From Bradysia coprophila (Eukaryota > Arthropoda > Insecta > Diptera > Sciaridae), in contig NC_050736.1 of the NCBI RefSeq assembly GCF_014529535.1, positions 5,208,001 to 5,272,000 of the forward strand: a stretch of 64,000 nucleotides of DNA, given 5' to 3'. A model generated the notes under the pieces. That model was not told where the DNA came from, ran no database searches, and saw only the letters and a program-made list of their open reading frames with translations. Shown here piece after piece: positions 11,071 through 22,929 of the stretch; the stretch's first letter is position 1; the number at the start of each line of letters is the position of its first letter. The position numbers and the translations under genes were made by a program.

Positions 11071-11341
11071 ATAACGCGATGCAATTGGTGTCGGTAGTGG
11101 TTCGTTAGTCACTTCTACATCGATCAAATAATCAGAGTAGTCGGAATGATGTGATTTGATCGAAATGTTGAGGTGGATAGTATACGTGTGTGAGTAAGTA
11201 AATAAAGGATTCTCTGTATGATGTTTTTTTTGTTGTGAATGCGTTTTAAAACAACATGCTTAATTAATTAATTTTAAATCCAAATTTTTGTGGTTATTTC
11301 GCTAATGTATGAAATATCAGCTTGCAGGAGATAAAACGTTG

Positions 11342-11868
11342 TTCTACCTTGGTGTATATTTCTCGAATCACTTCTTATGTACAATTGATCATTCGCATCA
11401 AAAAGTTTTTTATTTTTAAATGATCAAAGACACTATGTTCATTCAAAATTTAAGTTTAAAAAAAATCTACGCGTTCAAATTAGTTTTATAAAAATAAAAT
11501 TAAAATTAATTCATTTTTGCACTGACTGCGAAATCGCACCTTGTCAGCACCTTGTCAGTTTGCTGTCTACTGAAATGTATGGAATTTATGAAATTTTTAA
11601 TTTTTTTGGTTGGTACCATTTGCTATGCAGTAAGTGAATATTAGCGCGAATACTTTGAATATGTAGTTTCAATTTGATTTATAAAAAAATTAAAACAATA
11701 TTTACCCATGCCGTAGAAGTACTTTTGTCTTATAAAATCATAATTTATCGAAATAAAATAAAAAGTCCTGAATGCGAATGATTAATTGTATATACACTCG
11801 CTGGCGCTCGTTATATACAATTGTACATACGAAGTTATTCTCGAAATATACACCAAGGTAGAAAATGT
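11342..11868. mobile_element. MITE-like element with TIRs of about 45 bp
   Basis: TTCTACCTTGGTGTATAT at 11342 begins an arm that continues to about 11390; its reverse complement lies at about 11822-11866, with roughly 90 percent identity by eye. The interior is AT-rich and carries no coding sequence. A GTATATAC...GTATATAC palindrome sits beside the right arm (about 11789-11819). Confidence 0.7.
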
Positions 11869-12127
11869 ACTAAAAATGGAACTTAACAAAAACAAAATTC
11901 TGAATTTTCGAGAAAAATATTTTCTTCAAGTTGATTTCTCCCACTATCTGTTTATAAAATGTGGTGTCAACCGCCTTCGTGGTTGTCTTGCGGCTGTCTT
12001 AACCTGTTCTTTCAGAACTTTGTGTATTTGAGCAAAAACTTTCGAAACTGTTATTTTGACAAGTGTAGAGTTTGCATTTCCGAGGCGAGGTATGCCAAAA
12101 TAACATAACAGGTTCCAAAGCAAGTTA

Positions 12128-12358
12128 CTTAAAACCAACGCACTGCTACTAGCACGAACACTACTTTGACAAATGTCCATTTTGGAGGCTTTTGTGATGA
12201 GAGCTACCGTTTAATATTGTTCGTATTGTGTGTTTTAACTCATACAACGAAAACTATTCATCTACCTTTACGAAAGAAACGCAATGCCTACTGTGACTAC
12301 ATCAGCCTCCAAATATTTCTTATGTTCATGCTAGAAGCAGTGCGTTGTTAAAACACAC
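12128..12358. repeat. Foldback of about 230 bp
   Basis: AACGCACTGCTACTAGCACG at about 12137 is matched in reverse by TGCTAGAAGCAGTGCGTTG at about 12330-12349, and the pairing extends outward. The small open frames in this stretch cross the arms and are probably chance. Confidence 0.6.
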
Positions 12359-13310
12359 AAGTCAGTACCTTCAGCATAAAATGTAAATTATTTTAATGGC
12401 TGTCCCATGCGAAAAGCTGTTATTACATGTAAATAATGAACACTTTCCGCGGGGACCCAAATATGCATGTAATGACCACTTTCCGCAGTGGGCACATGTA
12501 CATGTAATGTTAACTTTCCGCGTGGGATAACGATAAAAAATTACGATTCTTTGATAGTGGAAGCTGCTCTGTATTCGTTTTACGTGTCAACATCAACTTT
12601 GAATGTAGATGTAGAATAAGTAATGATAATTGATTTAACCTAAGGACCTGGCCACCTATTTTTGAATGCATTCGTAACTTGCTAAGACTGATTATATGGG
12701 ATTCTTAAACGCATGAGACCTTGCTTCCGTAATTTCTCCTTAATTTTTGTTTTCATTTTATAATTTTGTGATGACACAACATGAAATTGCCGTTCAATTA
12801 TTTATGCATAAGTATAATCAGCTGGAACATTTTACGTAGTCATAACACTGTAAAACGGGACATCGCATTTCAATTCACTTACTCTGTTTCCCAGGCAAAG
12901 GGAAAGTCTGTCGCGCTTATTTATTTGTGAAAGAACTTCATTTCTATATTTCATTTTACCTCTAGTTTCTAAACCCTTTTTCAATACACAATTAAAACTG
13001 AACTAACTGATCTGCGTAACCTACTCTTTCAGAACCTTGGGATAAACCTCTCTAAACCCTCTAAACGCTCTAAACCAGCTGAAACATGCGAAACATCAGC
13101 AAGTATCACTGTGTGTGATACATAGATGGCTCTCTTAATGGTTTTATGATTGATGACATTGATGGCAGATCTGGCAGATGATCCAGATGATGATAGGTTT
13201 GTTCTGCACTGACATTTCTACTGCTGCCATTAGAAAATACTGTGAGTTTGTTTCCAAACAGCTAAGCGATTCAAAAGCATCCTGGTGAATTAACTAACAC
13301 AAAAGTCGCT
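12359..13310. other. Intergenic stretch with a degenerate tandem motif
   Basis: Around 12425-12525 the words CATGTAA and ACTTTCCGCG occur three times in the same order, spaced about 50 and 45 bases. The rest looks unstructured. The 5' region of the next gene begins before 13311; I cannot place a promoter. Confidence 0.5.
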
Positions 13311-14338
13311 ATGGAAGTTAACAACGAGAAACTCAGTGAACAGTCCGAACTAACTGAAGTACCGAATGAGGCACCACCTGAGAACTTAACGGAACTCGTC
13401 CAGCGAGCCGAACCACTCGAAATACAGGAACACCCAAATAGCGACAAACCGAGAAAAATATCAGAAAGGAGAAAGAAAAAATTGTTGGGTATAACAAAAT
13501 ATTTTGTGGATGGAAAGCCTCCAAAAGAATGGGCACAGCGATATAAATACTATCAGCTGCCCGTTACCGAGCAATGGTCATCGAGTCGATTAAGACAGAA
13601 TCAAAGTGCAGTGCGACTGAAATCGATTACAAATGAAATAAAGAAGATCAGTAGAGAACAACTACTATTACGTAGAGCGAAACTTCAGTATAAGGCACAG
13701 ATGGAAAATCCAATATGCTTTGTTGGCGTGAAAGAGGAAGAGCAGAATGTTGACACGGTTATGGAACGTGATCAGGTGTTGGGGCTGTATTCTAGAATTG
13801 ACGAGAACAGAACATCAGTGACCCTCAAAGAAGAACAGAATGACGCCGTAAAATGTGAATTTGAAACTAAAACAGATAAGAGCACTAAACTTTCCAAAAA
13901 ATCGTCCACATTTTATGTTTTATCAGATATGACGAGGCAACAAATTGTCGGAATTGGGGCTACCACAGGTAGAACTTCAGTTTAATGTTTGAATTACCGT
14001 TTAATTAAATTATTATTTTTTCTTATTTTTCAGAAAATCGTTCCATACTAGATCGGCTACCATGTCATGAGATGCTGGAAGACGATTCATCGGATCCATC
14101 TCAAGAAAAATCACAGCCACGCGTAACGGAGCTCGACATTCTGTGCAATTTGCTTTCGATCAGAAACGGAAAATCAAATTCACATCAGACACAACTGCTG
14201 AACCGATTCCAGCGTTTTGTGACGCTTTGCACTTCTCGACCTTGTGATTACATTTTGGCAACCGTTGCCTGGCACAAAATTATGTGTTATAATAATGATG
14301 ACAGAATCGATGGCTGTTGTCGAACTTCTTTAAGTTAG
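13311..14338 (+). CDS. Hypothetical two-exon protein, about 320 residues
   Basis: Exon 1 is 13311-13968 and exon 2 is 14034-14338, separated by a 65-base GT-AG intron in phase 1 (donor GTAGAAC, a T-rich acceptor). The protein is hydrophilic, without a signal peptide or membrane segment. Residues 1-45 are acidic; then comes a basic run (RKISERRKKKLLGITKYF) and a tract with KPPKEWAQRYKYYQLP that looks like a folded, possibly conserved segment. A helical basic stretch follows, then a long polar linker. The C-terminal part after the intron ends in a Cys-containing segment (CTSRPCDYILATVAWHKI). I do not recognise the family. The basic patches suggest a nuclear protein, which is inference only. Codon use and the clean splice sites make this a real gene. 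Confidence 0.7.
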
Positions 14339-16345
14339 AATGCAAGAGTAACAGTCGATTCACGTGATATTTAAGTTAATTCGTTTAGTGAAGGATCGCC
14401 GAAAGAAAACATTCGTGATTCCATTCAGTCATTTTGCTATTTTTCTTTTCAATGACGTCTGAATATAAAATTGTATTTAAAACTAATTACGCGAGGCGAG
14501 GCAATGATTTTAACCAAAATAATTTGTTTTGCTAAAATACCCGATAGGTCTTCATTTACTATTCAAGTAAATAATAAAGAAATGACTCGATTTGTATGTG
14601 CACTGAAAAAAAAAAATTCGACAATTGCTGTGTGCCGGATATTGTAACTGTATGCCTTATAATATAGGTAAGAGATCCATAATATTATGGCAACTGAGCC
14701 CATATTTGCTTGATATGGTTAATTTACCTATCATATAAGCTGTATACCCATAATATGGACTAGAAACACATATTATCGGTACATTGCGCATAATATAGCT
14801 GTATGCTTTATTATGAGGGTACAGGCCCCATATTTTAGAAGTAAAAAATATAGCTGGGTCCCCCTTATTGAGCAATTGTATGGGACTCATATTCATGTGA
14901 AAGGAACAAATCTTAAAGTAAGTGCGACTAAGTCTCGTATATATCTTTTCTTGACTTTTTGAAGGAAATGGAGGCTAGCTCCAGCCAACGAGGTGTTTTG
15001 GTAGTTCTTTTTGTTGATTTGATCGATATACTGGCAAATACACCACTTCCTCGTAGTGAGCTAAAAATGTGCTCCTCGGCCGTAGATTGATAGGTGGTGT
15101 ATTTTGCGTATATCTCTCGACCTGTGGCAGAAATGTCGGCTTTTTCTGTAAAGTCTCAAGAGAGTTTTGCGAGTCGAAGTAAATAGTATTCGTTAAAAAT
15201 GAAGAACAGTTAGTGAAGTAGAAGTAAAAGTGACTGACATTCGTGAAAACCGTCGGTCACTAAGAATACATAAGATGACAGTTCCTAGTCGGTTCCTAGC
15301 TTTTTCTGAGAACGCGGCTTTTGAAAATCATAATCTTTGGCTTCGTTGGAAATTCTTTTGATATTTCTTTTCAAACTTTTTTTTTTCGCGACTTGTTTAC
15401 CGCTTCATTGTGATTGTGATTTTTTTATACTTGCGTATCAACATTTTCTTAAACCCAAATTTTAAAAATAGAAATGTGCTAGCTTCCTTTGCAAAAAACT
15501 GAAAACACTCGGTGTTCAAGATTTCGATTTGGAAGCCCAGAAAAATGATGTCAAATTTTCGGTCATTTTTCTTTCAATTTTTAATTTTTCGGTTTTCGGT
15601 TGTCCAAAAAAGACTTGGAACAAATTTTGTTGGTTTTTCTTTCTTTCAAAACAATTAAGTTACCAACCATTTGGTTGTTTTTCACTATTTCGAAACAATT
15701 ATGACAACCAAAATTGTTCCATAAAATAACTAAAAATGCTGATTAGTAAACGCTAGCAAATGTAAAATATTTCATAAGTTTTGTTCAAAACTTCATTGTG
15801 ATCGAATAATATAGCTACACAGTCCATATTGTAATAACAACGCTTCAAAATAAAATCATGTCATAGCACAAGTAAAGTTAGCACATCAGTAGCATAGGTT
15901 TCAGTTAGTTTCTCGGGTTAAGCATCAATCGGCGCATACACAAATTTTGTTCAGAGCGCTGAAGCAAAAGTAAATACGAAATGTGCAATAGTGTAAGTGA
16001 GTACCATAAATTTATGGTACTCGAAAATCGGCGCCAACGTTTATTCATATTTCAAATCTTGTGTTACGTTCGATCGACGTTCAATGAGTTGATGTATTTT
16101 GTGTATGTTATGTGTTTACTTTAGCTTTAGTTTTACGTCTACGTATAGCCAGTCTATACCAATTTAGTCTAATTTATGTCGATTTCTACATAAAAACATG
16201 GTCCTAGACTTACGGTCTTAGTATGACTGAGACTGAGACATACTTTTGTCTGGTATAAGTGAAATAAAGACGAAGATGCTTCTGTAAAACATGTAAATAT
16301 ATATTTGTTCTTCGTGTAACAGTAAATTAAGAAGACAGCAAAACC
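14339..16345. other. Intergenic stretch with an AT-rich degenerate repeat
   Basis: From about 14640 to 14890 a motif like CATAATATAGCTGTATGC recurs on both strands every 20 to 30 bases. The same word family is seen at 22930-23010 and 23815-24000. A perfect 20-base palindrome, GTACCATAAATTTATGGTAC, lies at 16001-16020. No gene recognised. Confidence 0.55.
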
Positions 16346-17335
16346 TTAATTACCATATTCATCCAAGTCTCGAAACCCGAAAAACCACTGCATTTTTAAA
16401 TCGTGCTTAATGTGTTCGATATCACCATAATAGCAATGGAACTTTTTAATTAGAAAAATATAGACGTAAATGTGCCGGAATACAATTCGTAATAGTTCCA
16501 TCGTCTTATTCATATCCTTCATGAACACATCCTTGTGTAAATACGGTCTCAGACTCGGAATGAATGTCAAAAAATCGCAGTCGTACTCAATGCTCCTACG
16601 AAAGGAAGCGCTCGGCTGAAGGTCACCCCATTTGCTTTCGTCTGCTTCATAGCCACAAGCAATAATAGCATTGCTTCGTACATAAAACGGCAGCAAATGG
16701 TATATAACAAGAAACTGGTAGCCATTCCCAACAGCTTGTCCACCATATGTCTTACTTAGGGAAGCTTTTATATTCACCTTTCCTACACTGTCCAGCCACA
16801 GCAGCTTATCAATTTGATAGTTGGAGTACAACGAAAAAACCAAAAAATCTGTGCATCCATATTTACAGGGTTGATATCGGCATTCCGTACAAATTGTGTG
16901 CAGTAGTTCTGATTCAGGTACAATTTCATTTTCTGCATAGTGTATTAGGCTGCTGAACTTCCTCTCCTCGGTGGCAACAAACTCCATCACAGTCTCAGCA
17001 AATTTATCGTTTATGTATTTCAATTTGTCCTTTCTCCATCCATTGTATCGGATCGAACAACGAGATAGGATCGGCTCTGTTAACTTGTTTTTCGAAAAAC
17101 TGCGAATATTTGTTGTGTCACTGCATTGGCTAGATGCACATATTTGATCACTGGTTAGAAATTTTCGCGATGCGACTTTAATCTTTGTCGCCTTATCGAT
17201 CAAATGGATTTTTCCACATTCACCCACTGGTAATGAAATTTCGGTGTTGTCAATCCGTAGACATTGCACCAATTCTTTCCATGGGATTTTGTGTTGTAGA
17301 TGCATGCTTCTCCTGCAAGGACAATTAACTTTCAA
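16346..17335 (-). CDS. Hypothetical Cys-containing protein, about 320 residues
   Basis: An open frame of 329 codons on the minus strand. The first ten codons may be intronic: a possible acceptor (TTGTCCTTGCAG) precedes a second ATG at about 17305, so the true start may be there or in an upstream exon. The protein has clusters of Cys (ICASSQC, ICTECRYQPCKYGC) that could bind zinc, and a hydrophobic segment near the C-terminus (YVYIFLIKKF). A frame of this length without stops in this AT-rich DNA argues for a real gene. I do not recognise the family; no enzyme motif is evident. It is divergent from the aldo-keto reductase gene, with about 350 bases between the two starts. Confidence 0.65.
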   Translation of the reverse strand: MKVNCPCRRSMHLQHKIPWKELVQCLRIDNTEISLPVGECGKIHLIDKATKIKVASRKFLTSDQICASSQCSDTTNIRSFSKNKLTEPILSRCSIRYNGWRKDKLKYINDKFAETVMEFVATEERKFSSLIHYAENEIVPESELLHTICTECRYQPCKYGCTDFLVFSLYSNYQIDKLLWLDSVGKVNIKASLSKTYGGQAVGNGYQFLVIYHLLPFYVRSNAIIACGYEADESKWGDLQPSASFRRSIEYDCDFLTFIPSLRPYLHKDVFMKDMNKTMELLRIVFRHIYVYIFLIKKFHCYYGDIEHIKHDLKMQWFFGFRDLDEYGN

Positions 17336-17682
17336 TAAAAAATCAATTTTCTATCAGGATCAAGTACTTTTTTGTGGTGGTAGATTACAATTTTGATTTC
17401 GCAACAAAACGTAAAATGACGACGCAAAACTGAAAAAAAAATGTAAATAAATGGAAAACTACAAATTCCAACTTCTTATTCCGAAAACTTTTTTCTATCA
17501 AATCAACACACAGCACATACAGTCAATAACTTGAACTGCGTGAACTGTCATCATCTTTTCTTGCTTTTGCCTACGTCAATGTCATTTTGAGTTTTGCACA
17601 CACAGCAACAACATTCCAAAAACAATAACAAAGTTCTTTCCATTTCGTTGAAAAAGTACTGTCCCTAAAATCAACACGCAAC
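17336..17682. promoter_or_regulatory. Shared divergent promoter region
   Basis: The 347 bases between the minus-strand gene and the aldo-keto reductase gene must hold the start sites of both, unless the minus gene has a further upstream exon. No TATA box or named site is convincing. Confidence 0.35.
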
Positions 17683-18548
17683 ATGGATATGCCAAAAATT
17701 ATTTACGGAACAGCATGGAAAAAATTAGATACCTGTCGGCTTGTGACATTAGCACTCGAGAACGGTTTTAAGGGAATCGATACTGCCTGTCAGCCGAAAC
17801 ACTATCACGAACCTGGGGTTGGCGAGGCGCTCGTAAACTTTAACCGTAAAGATATATTTTTGCAAACAAAATTCACCTCGTTTAATGGTCAAGATCCAGC
17901 CACCTGTCCATACGATAAGAGTCTTCCATTAGAGCAGCAAATAATAACTTCTTTTGATGTGAGTTGAAAAGTTGATTAGATAACAAAGCCGGTATATCTT
18001 ACGTAGGTTCGTTATTTCAGACGTCGCTCAAAAATTTGAAAACCGATTACATTGATTCTCTGGTTCTGCATGGTCCCCTAAAAAGTCATGCCGAAAATAT
18101 GGTTCTCTGGCGACAATTTGAAAAGTTTGTTGTAGAACGTAAACAGGTTCGAATGTTGGGCATTTCAAATTTTTATGACCTCAAGTCCATTGAACGTTTA
18201 TACAACGATGCTACCATCAAACCTCGAGTAATTCAAAACCGATTTTACGCGGACACAGACTATGACAAGGACATTCGTCAATTTTGCAAGGAAAAGGACA
18301 TCATTTACCAGAGCTTCTGGACATTGTCTGCCAATCCACATGTATTGGAAAATGCAAATGTTCGAAAAGCAGCAGAGAAAAGAGGAGTTCCGGCAACAAG
18401 CCTTTTCTTTGCATATTTGCATCAAACGGGGGTCATGGTACCTCTTACTGGCACAAAAAATGTACAGCACATGAAAGATGATTTGTTAGCAGTAGAGCTA
18501 ACTTTGTCAGAGGAGGAAATGAACATTTTTAAACGGTTGGTAGGATAA
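17683..18548 (+). CDS. Aldo-keto reductase
   Basis: Two exons, 17683-17958 and 18021-18548, phase 0, about 267 residues. The family reduces aldehydes and ketones with NADPH in the cytosol. Expected elements in order: a start strand (IIYGTAWK), the catalytic-Asp segment (GIDTA), a Tyr in the HYHEPGVGEAL segment, the Lys in FLQTKF, the His in SLVLHGP, then GISNF and a C-terminal LTGTKN that matches the cofactor-binding (P)xxGT(K/R) segment. The pattern TSLKNLKTDYIDSLVLH is most like AKR members common in fungi, plants and bacteria, and less like the classic insect aldose reductases; that is an impression from memory. The protein is shorter than the usual 310-330 residues, ending soon after the cofactor segment. 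A spliceosomal intron shows it is a settled nuclear gene. Substrate cannot be inferred. Confidence 0.85.
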
Positions 18549-19303
18549 GTGTTACTCTGTATGTGTAAATCCGAGCAAACTGTTATACGTAACTGTGAAA
18601 TAAAATATTATCCTCAGGATTGGGTCAACTAAATCTCTTTAAAATTTCTTTAAATTAGTTTTTGTCAACGCATTGACAAAGATCATGAAGATTGTTGCTT
18701 CTGGAGGGGACTATAAGGAATCATGTCCAACCGAAAAATCGAGAAGATTTAGGGTTGGTTATGAAGCGAAAGTATTTTGTTATGTTCCACGACAGAGTAA
18801 AGTAAACCAGGCAGGAGCAGAGGACGAAAATACATTCAAAGGAGAACCTAATCCCGTTATAATCGTATTCGTTTCATGCATTTGTATTAGTAAGCGTTTT
18901 GCACCAAAATCAAAGGCTAAATTATGAATTTAGGTCCCTCGTCAAAAGCGACTGCTCCTGCTTGGGCTACTTTACTCTGCCGTGTATGTTGCGGTCAGAA
19001 AACGACTCAAACAAAATACCGTACTGTCTCGCTCAAAGTGCCTGAAATTAATCGTCCAAGACGCATACTTAAGTAACTATTTTTGTAGTTCATTCGAACT
19101 GATCGTTGATTGGATTTCCCATACACGAAAATAACTAGTTAAATCAATGGGACACGTAAATAACTAAACTATTCTCTCGATTTATTTTCGCCTTTTTGGT
19201 ATTAACAATGAAAAGTCGAATTCGATAAATTTGTCGAAATTCTTTTATATTCGCAATTGACAAAATGAATTGATGAACCAACGTCGTGGATTTTACAATA
19301 ATT
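18549..19303. other. Intergenic stretch
   Basis: An AATAAA-like signal (AAATAAAATATT) follows the aldo-keto reductase stop at about 18597, a fitting polyadenylation signal. The remainder shows no gene or repeat I can support. Confidence 0.4.
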
Positions 19304-20315
19304 TCAAAGAGCCGCAAAATTATCAATGTACATGTCTGAAAACCTGGTAACCTGAAAACTTGATAGGAAATCCGTTATTTTTGCTCCATTGTAACATTTA
19401 TTGTTAACTAGTGAAAAGCTATTCAAACTTTTAGCTAATTGAAAGAATTGTGGGTCAACTGCATTCACTTCATTATCGTCCAAGATAAAATCTCGAATGC
19501 CTTGAAGTTTTGCATCCGAGAACCATTTCGAACTGATGATGGTCAGCTTGTTACTACGTAAATCCAAAAATATGAGTGCAATGTTTGTCGAGAAGATGTT
19601 AAGTGGGAGATCAGCGATGAGTAGGTCATGCATTATTAACTGTTTTACTGCAGTCAATCCGGTGAAAATTCCATTTGGAATCGCTGGTATGGGATTTCCT
19701 CCGATGCTTATCGACTGTATGATTGGCGTGTTCGTGAAAATCGTTGAACTAATTGAACTAATTTGATTGTTGTCGATATTGAATTTGACGAGATTCTTGC
19801 AACTTTTCAATGTAATATCAGATAGTGATTTCAATTTGTTGTTGTTAAAGTATATTATCCTCAAAGCTGATTGAAATTTACACAAATCAATATTCGAGTC
19901 TTCAATCAAATTATATGACAATCGAAGCTCTGTGACTTTACTGCATTTCGTAGCCGAAAGAATTTGTATACCCGAATTATTAAAATTCAACTTTGCTACG
20001 TTTGGAAATTGTCTGCAAATAGTCGATGAAATATTTTTCGTGATTCCAAGAACTGCAACAATTTGCACACTCAAGTCGCTGTATGTTGAAATCGGATTTC
20101 CATAATCGTCGATTTAGGATGGCTCCGAATGAACTCCCCCGATTGAAACGGCATCGTCAAGGCCATCCGGATTATTCGCGCTTAAATCGCACTGATCTTC
20201 AATTACACTGATAGCGGTAGTTATCGGTAGCTGGACTGAAGGAATGCGTACACGTCATCTGTTGAGACGATGTGAGACTCAAAGCAGTTGCGAGGAGGAT
20301 GATTTTCAAAACCAT
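19304..20315 (-). pseudogene. Broken secreted leucine-rich-repeat protein gene
   Basis: From ATG at 20315 the minus strand encodes a signal peptide (MVLKIILLATALSLTSS), then Cys-containing residues, but the frame stops after about 39 codons (TGA). A second frame continues with Cys and Asp-rich sequence and stops at about 20115 (TAA). The third part, 20074-19304, is 256 codons of leucine-rich repeats of the insect extracellular type, with recurrent LxxLxLxxNxL units (KLNFNNSGIQ, LRIIYFNNNKL, LIFLDLRSNKL), and a C-terminal Cys. So one shift and one stop separate the signal peptide from an otherwise good LRR body. Either this is a young pseudogene or the assembly has errors. Intact relatives are small secreted LRR proteins of unknown role. 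Confidence 0.65.
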
Positions 20316-21214
20316 TTTCAATGTTTCACAGTTTCACCGAAACAAAAACAAAAATCTTATCACCATTGGATTTTGTACCAATATTTGGCGCTATTCTACT
20401 AACTTTTGCGCTGTATGCGGTGGTAAAGTATGCAAATATTTTTCGTCATGATTACATTTTTCGGAGAAAATTTTTGTTGATGCGGTTTTCAAATTTAACA
20501 ACCGAATTTATAGTGTGCACAAGTTAGCGCTTGTTTACTTTAAATTTGGATTGACGATAAGATTTTTCCGAGAAAATGTGCGGAACGATCAAATTGTATT
20601 GTGTGGTCTCAACAAGCTGTTTCTACCATAAATTCAAAGTCGTTCGCATTGCATTTTCAAGGTAACAAGACCTTGGGCTGGAGTGATTTCAATTGTTGTT
20701 TTGTTATCACTGTAACGTCTTTCAAAAATGAGTTTTCAGCGTATAATACACGTAGATCACAGAAAAGTATGTGTACAAATCACAGGAAGGGACTCGTAGA
20801 AAGTAATTTGTGATTTGTTTAAATGCCAGAACTTGGGACCCATTACACTCCTATTGGCGATTTGCAAAGATGATTGTGGCGCGTAGCGGAAATAAATCGA
20901 AAATACTTAAGTCCGATATTAACACACGAAATGCGTTGCCGATATTTAAATTTGTTCGGCATATAGGAACGTATAGTGTAATCTCCGTTCCTTAAATTCT
21001 TTTATACGTGCAGGGGCTGGTTTGACGAATTGAATTTAATTTTATTATTAATGTTAGAGACAGATCAAAAACAAAAATGAATAAACGATTTTAATGTTCC
21101 TTCCATGCAGGGATTTTATTTTAGTCGAAAATTAATTTTTAAATTTACAAGAAACAATTTTCTAAACAATCGCTCAACGATTCTGCACAATATTTCGAAC
21201 TGAGAGACGATCGT
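20316..21214. other. Intergenic stretch
   Basis: No gene or strong repeat seen. Short open frames here lack codon bias and splice signals. Confidence 0.4.
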
Positions 21215-21953
21215 TTAAAATTCGCAAACAAATTTTCGTGCTTGGGTGCAGTTGAAACCACACCAGAACCATGCCAATGTAGACGTGTTGTGCCCGACGT
21301 GTAAACAAGAACTTGCAACGTTGCAATTGGGTGTGTTAGCGGGAAACATTTGATAAGTGAAAGCCTGATTTGTAGTCTGCCAACGCCACGTGCTTCCGAC
21401 TGCTTTACCACCTACCCATGCAACGTCTCCAGCTGATTTCGCAATTTTAATAAATGATTAAATAACAGAAAATCTTTTTGTTTTACTCTAAAAATTATTA
21501 TGATCTTCGTAATTGCATATGATGGACGATGGATCTCTGACCATAATTTATATAAATGAGTTACCTGTAACCATGTATTGTCTAAGTGCTTCATCAAGGA
21601 GAGGGTTTAATGGTGTTGCAAGTTGACCACCTTGATCGACGCAAGACTGGAAGGCTTCACTCCATGTCACCTACACACATGTAACAAAATTCTAAGTTGT
21701 ACGCCAACAAAGTTTGAGAGAGACTTACGAGATTAGTGCTCAAATAGTAGTATAATTGAGCTGTGCTTCGTCCCAATGACGGTACAGGTCCAAGCACGTC
21801 GAATCCTAATGATTTATTCATTTTAAGAAAATATAGTTAATTTCGGCTCGGCAATCGATTAAAAACGGGATGTACTGTACCTTCAATTTCTCTTTGAGCC
21901 AATGTCAATTGTGAGAAACTAGCGATGGCTAAGAATAAAACAATTGATCTCAT
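21215..21953 (-). CDS. Secreted C-type lectin-like protein
   Basis: Four exons on the minus strand, 21953-21881, 21805-21729, 21670-21565 and 21432-21215, with GT-AG borders and consistent phases, give 157 residues. It begins with a signal peptide (MRSIVLFLAIASFSQLTLAQ). A single C-type lectin domain follows: the YYYLSTNLVTWSEAFQSC start, GGQLATP, the WVGG core, and a C-terminal FWCGFNCTQARKFVCEF with the paired Cys. The Ca-binding EPN/QPD and WND triplets are not present at the expected places, so calcium-dependent sugar binding is doubtful. Insect proteins of this size work in immunity or extracellular recognition. It is intact. The CDS is complete in the window, and a TATA-like TTTATATACG lies about 75 bases before the start. 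Confidence 0.85.
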
Positions 21954-22680
21954 GATCGTGCCGTTAGTGTAGAAGGTGGTAAAGACTTGTACGAATGAAT
22001 GAGATTCGGTGCTTGAATGTCGGCTTTTATATACGTTTTCCAGATATCTCCACAATAAACTTTATGCGCTTTAGTACCGTAAATGTATATGTTATCTCAT
22101 TGTCAAATTGATATACCTTAGAACCGGGCTCGTGGTATGTCATAGCTAATATTTACAGAGTAAAAAAAGAACTGAATTATTGTTTCTTTCGAATTTATTA
22201 CATCAAACTAGAGCTACGCAGATTTTTGCAATTTGATTTTTTGTCAACCAGAAATAAATAAAAAGAAATAAAATGAACAAAGCACCTAGAAGGGTTAAAT
22301 AGAGGTTTTACCACGTCAAATGGAGTAGTAATTTCATACCAATAACACCATTAGAAGACTTAATAGTAATTTTGCAATGACATTAGCAAAAAAAATATTC
22401 GCATAAGGTATGGTACTATGATTTGTGCCCGCAAAAACGAATCTTGGTATGTAACAACGCACTTCAAGCAAAACTGATCATAGTCTACAGCTGTCAAATA
22501 GAGTAATATTTTGTATGAAATGGTTGTTTACAGTGTTCTACTGCTGTGTGACACACTGTCAAGTTTCAGCACCCTATTTAGAATAACACTCATGCTTCAA
22601 GTGCGTTGCATGGAACCATTTTGATAGTAAACCTGGCCCTAATGGCCTGATCGTCCCACGGAAGGTCCTAAAATATTAGA

Positions 22681-22847
22681 GAGATGCTAATATAACGACT
22701 GGGTCGTTTCGACGGACAGAGGGAATATGTCGAATGACAGTTGGGTTTTTGAGAGAGAATTCTTTACATTTCTCCCAACCAATTTTAAAATCTTTCGACA
22801 TATTCCCTCTATCCGTCGAAACGACCCAGTCGTCATATTAGCATCTC
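22681..22847. mobile_element. MITE of 167 bp with TIRs of about 60 bp
   Basis: The left arm GAGATGCTAATATAACGACT (22681) runs about 60 bases; the right arm ending at 22847 is its reverse complement with only a few differences. No coding content. Confidence 0.85.
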
Positions 22848-22929
22848 TATGTAAAATATACAAGCATACGGAAAATCCCAATATGCGGTGATATCTATAA
22901 GGGGACTTAGCACCCCCATTTTTTGGCAT

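Noticed and set aside
18673-18927. 84-codon open frame after the aldo-keto reductase gene
   Set aside because: No start context, motif or splice site; composition is that of non-coding DNA.
22687-22929. 80-codon minus-strand frame
   Set aside because: It lies mostly inside a MITE with long inverted repeats.
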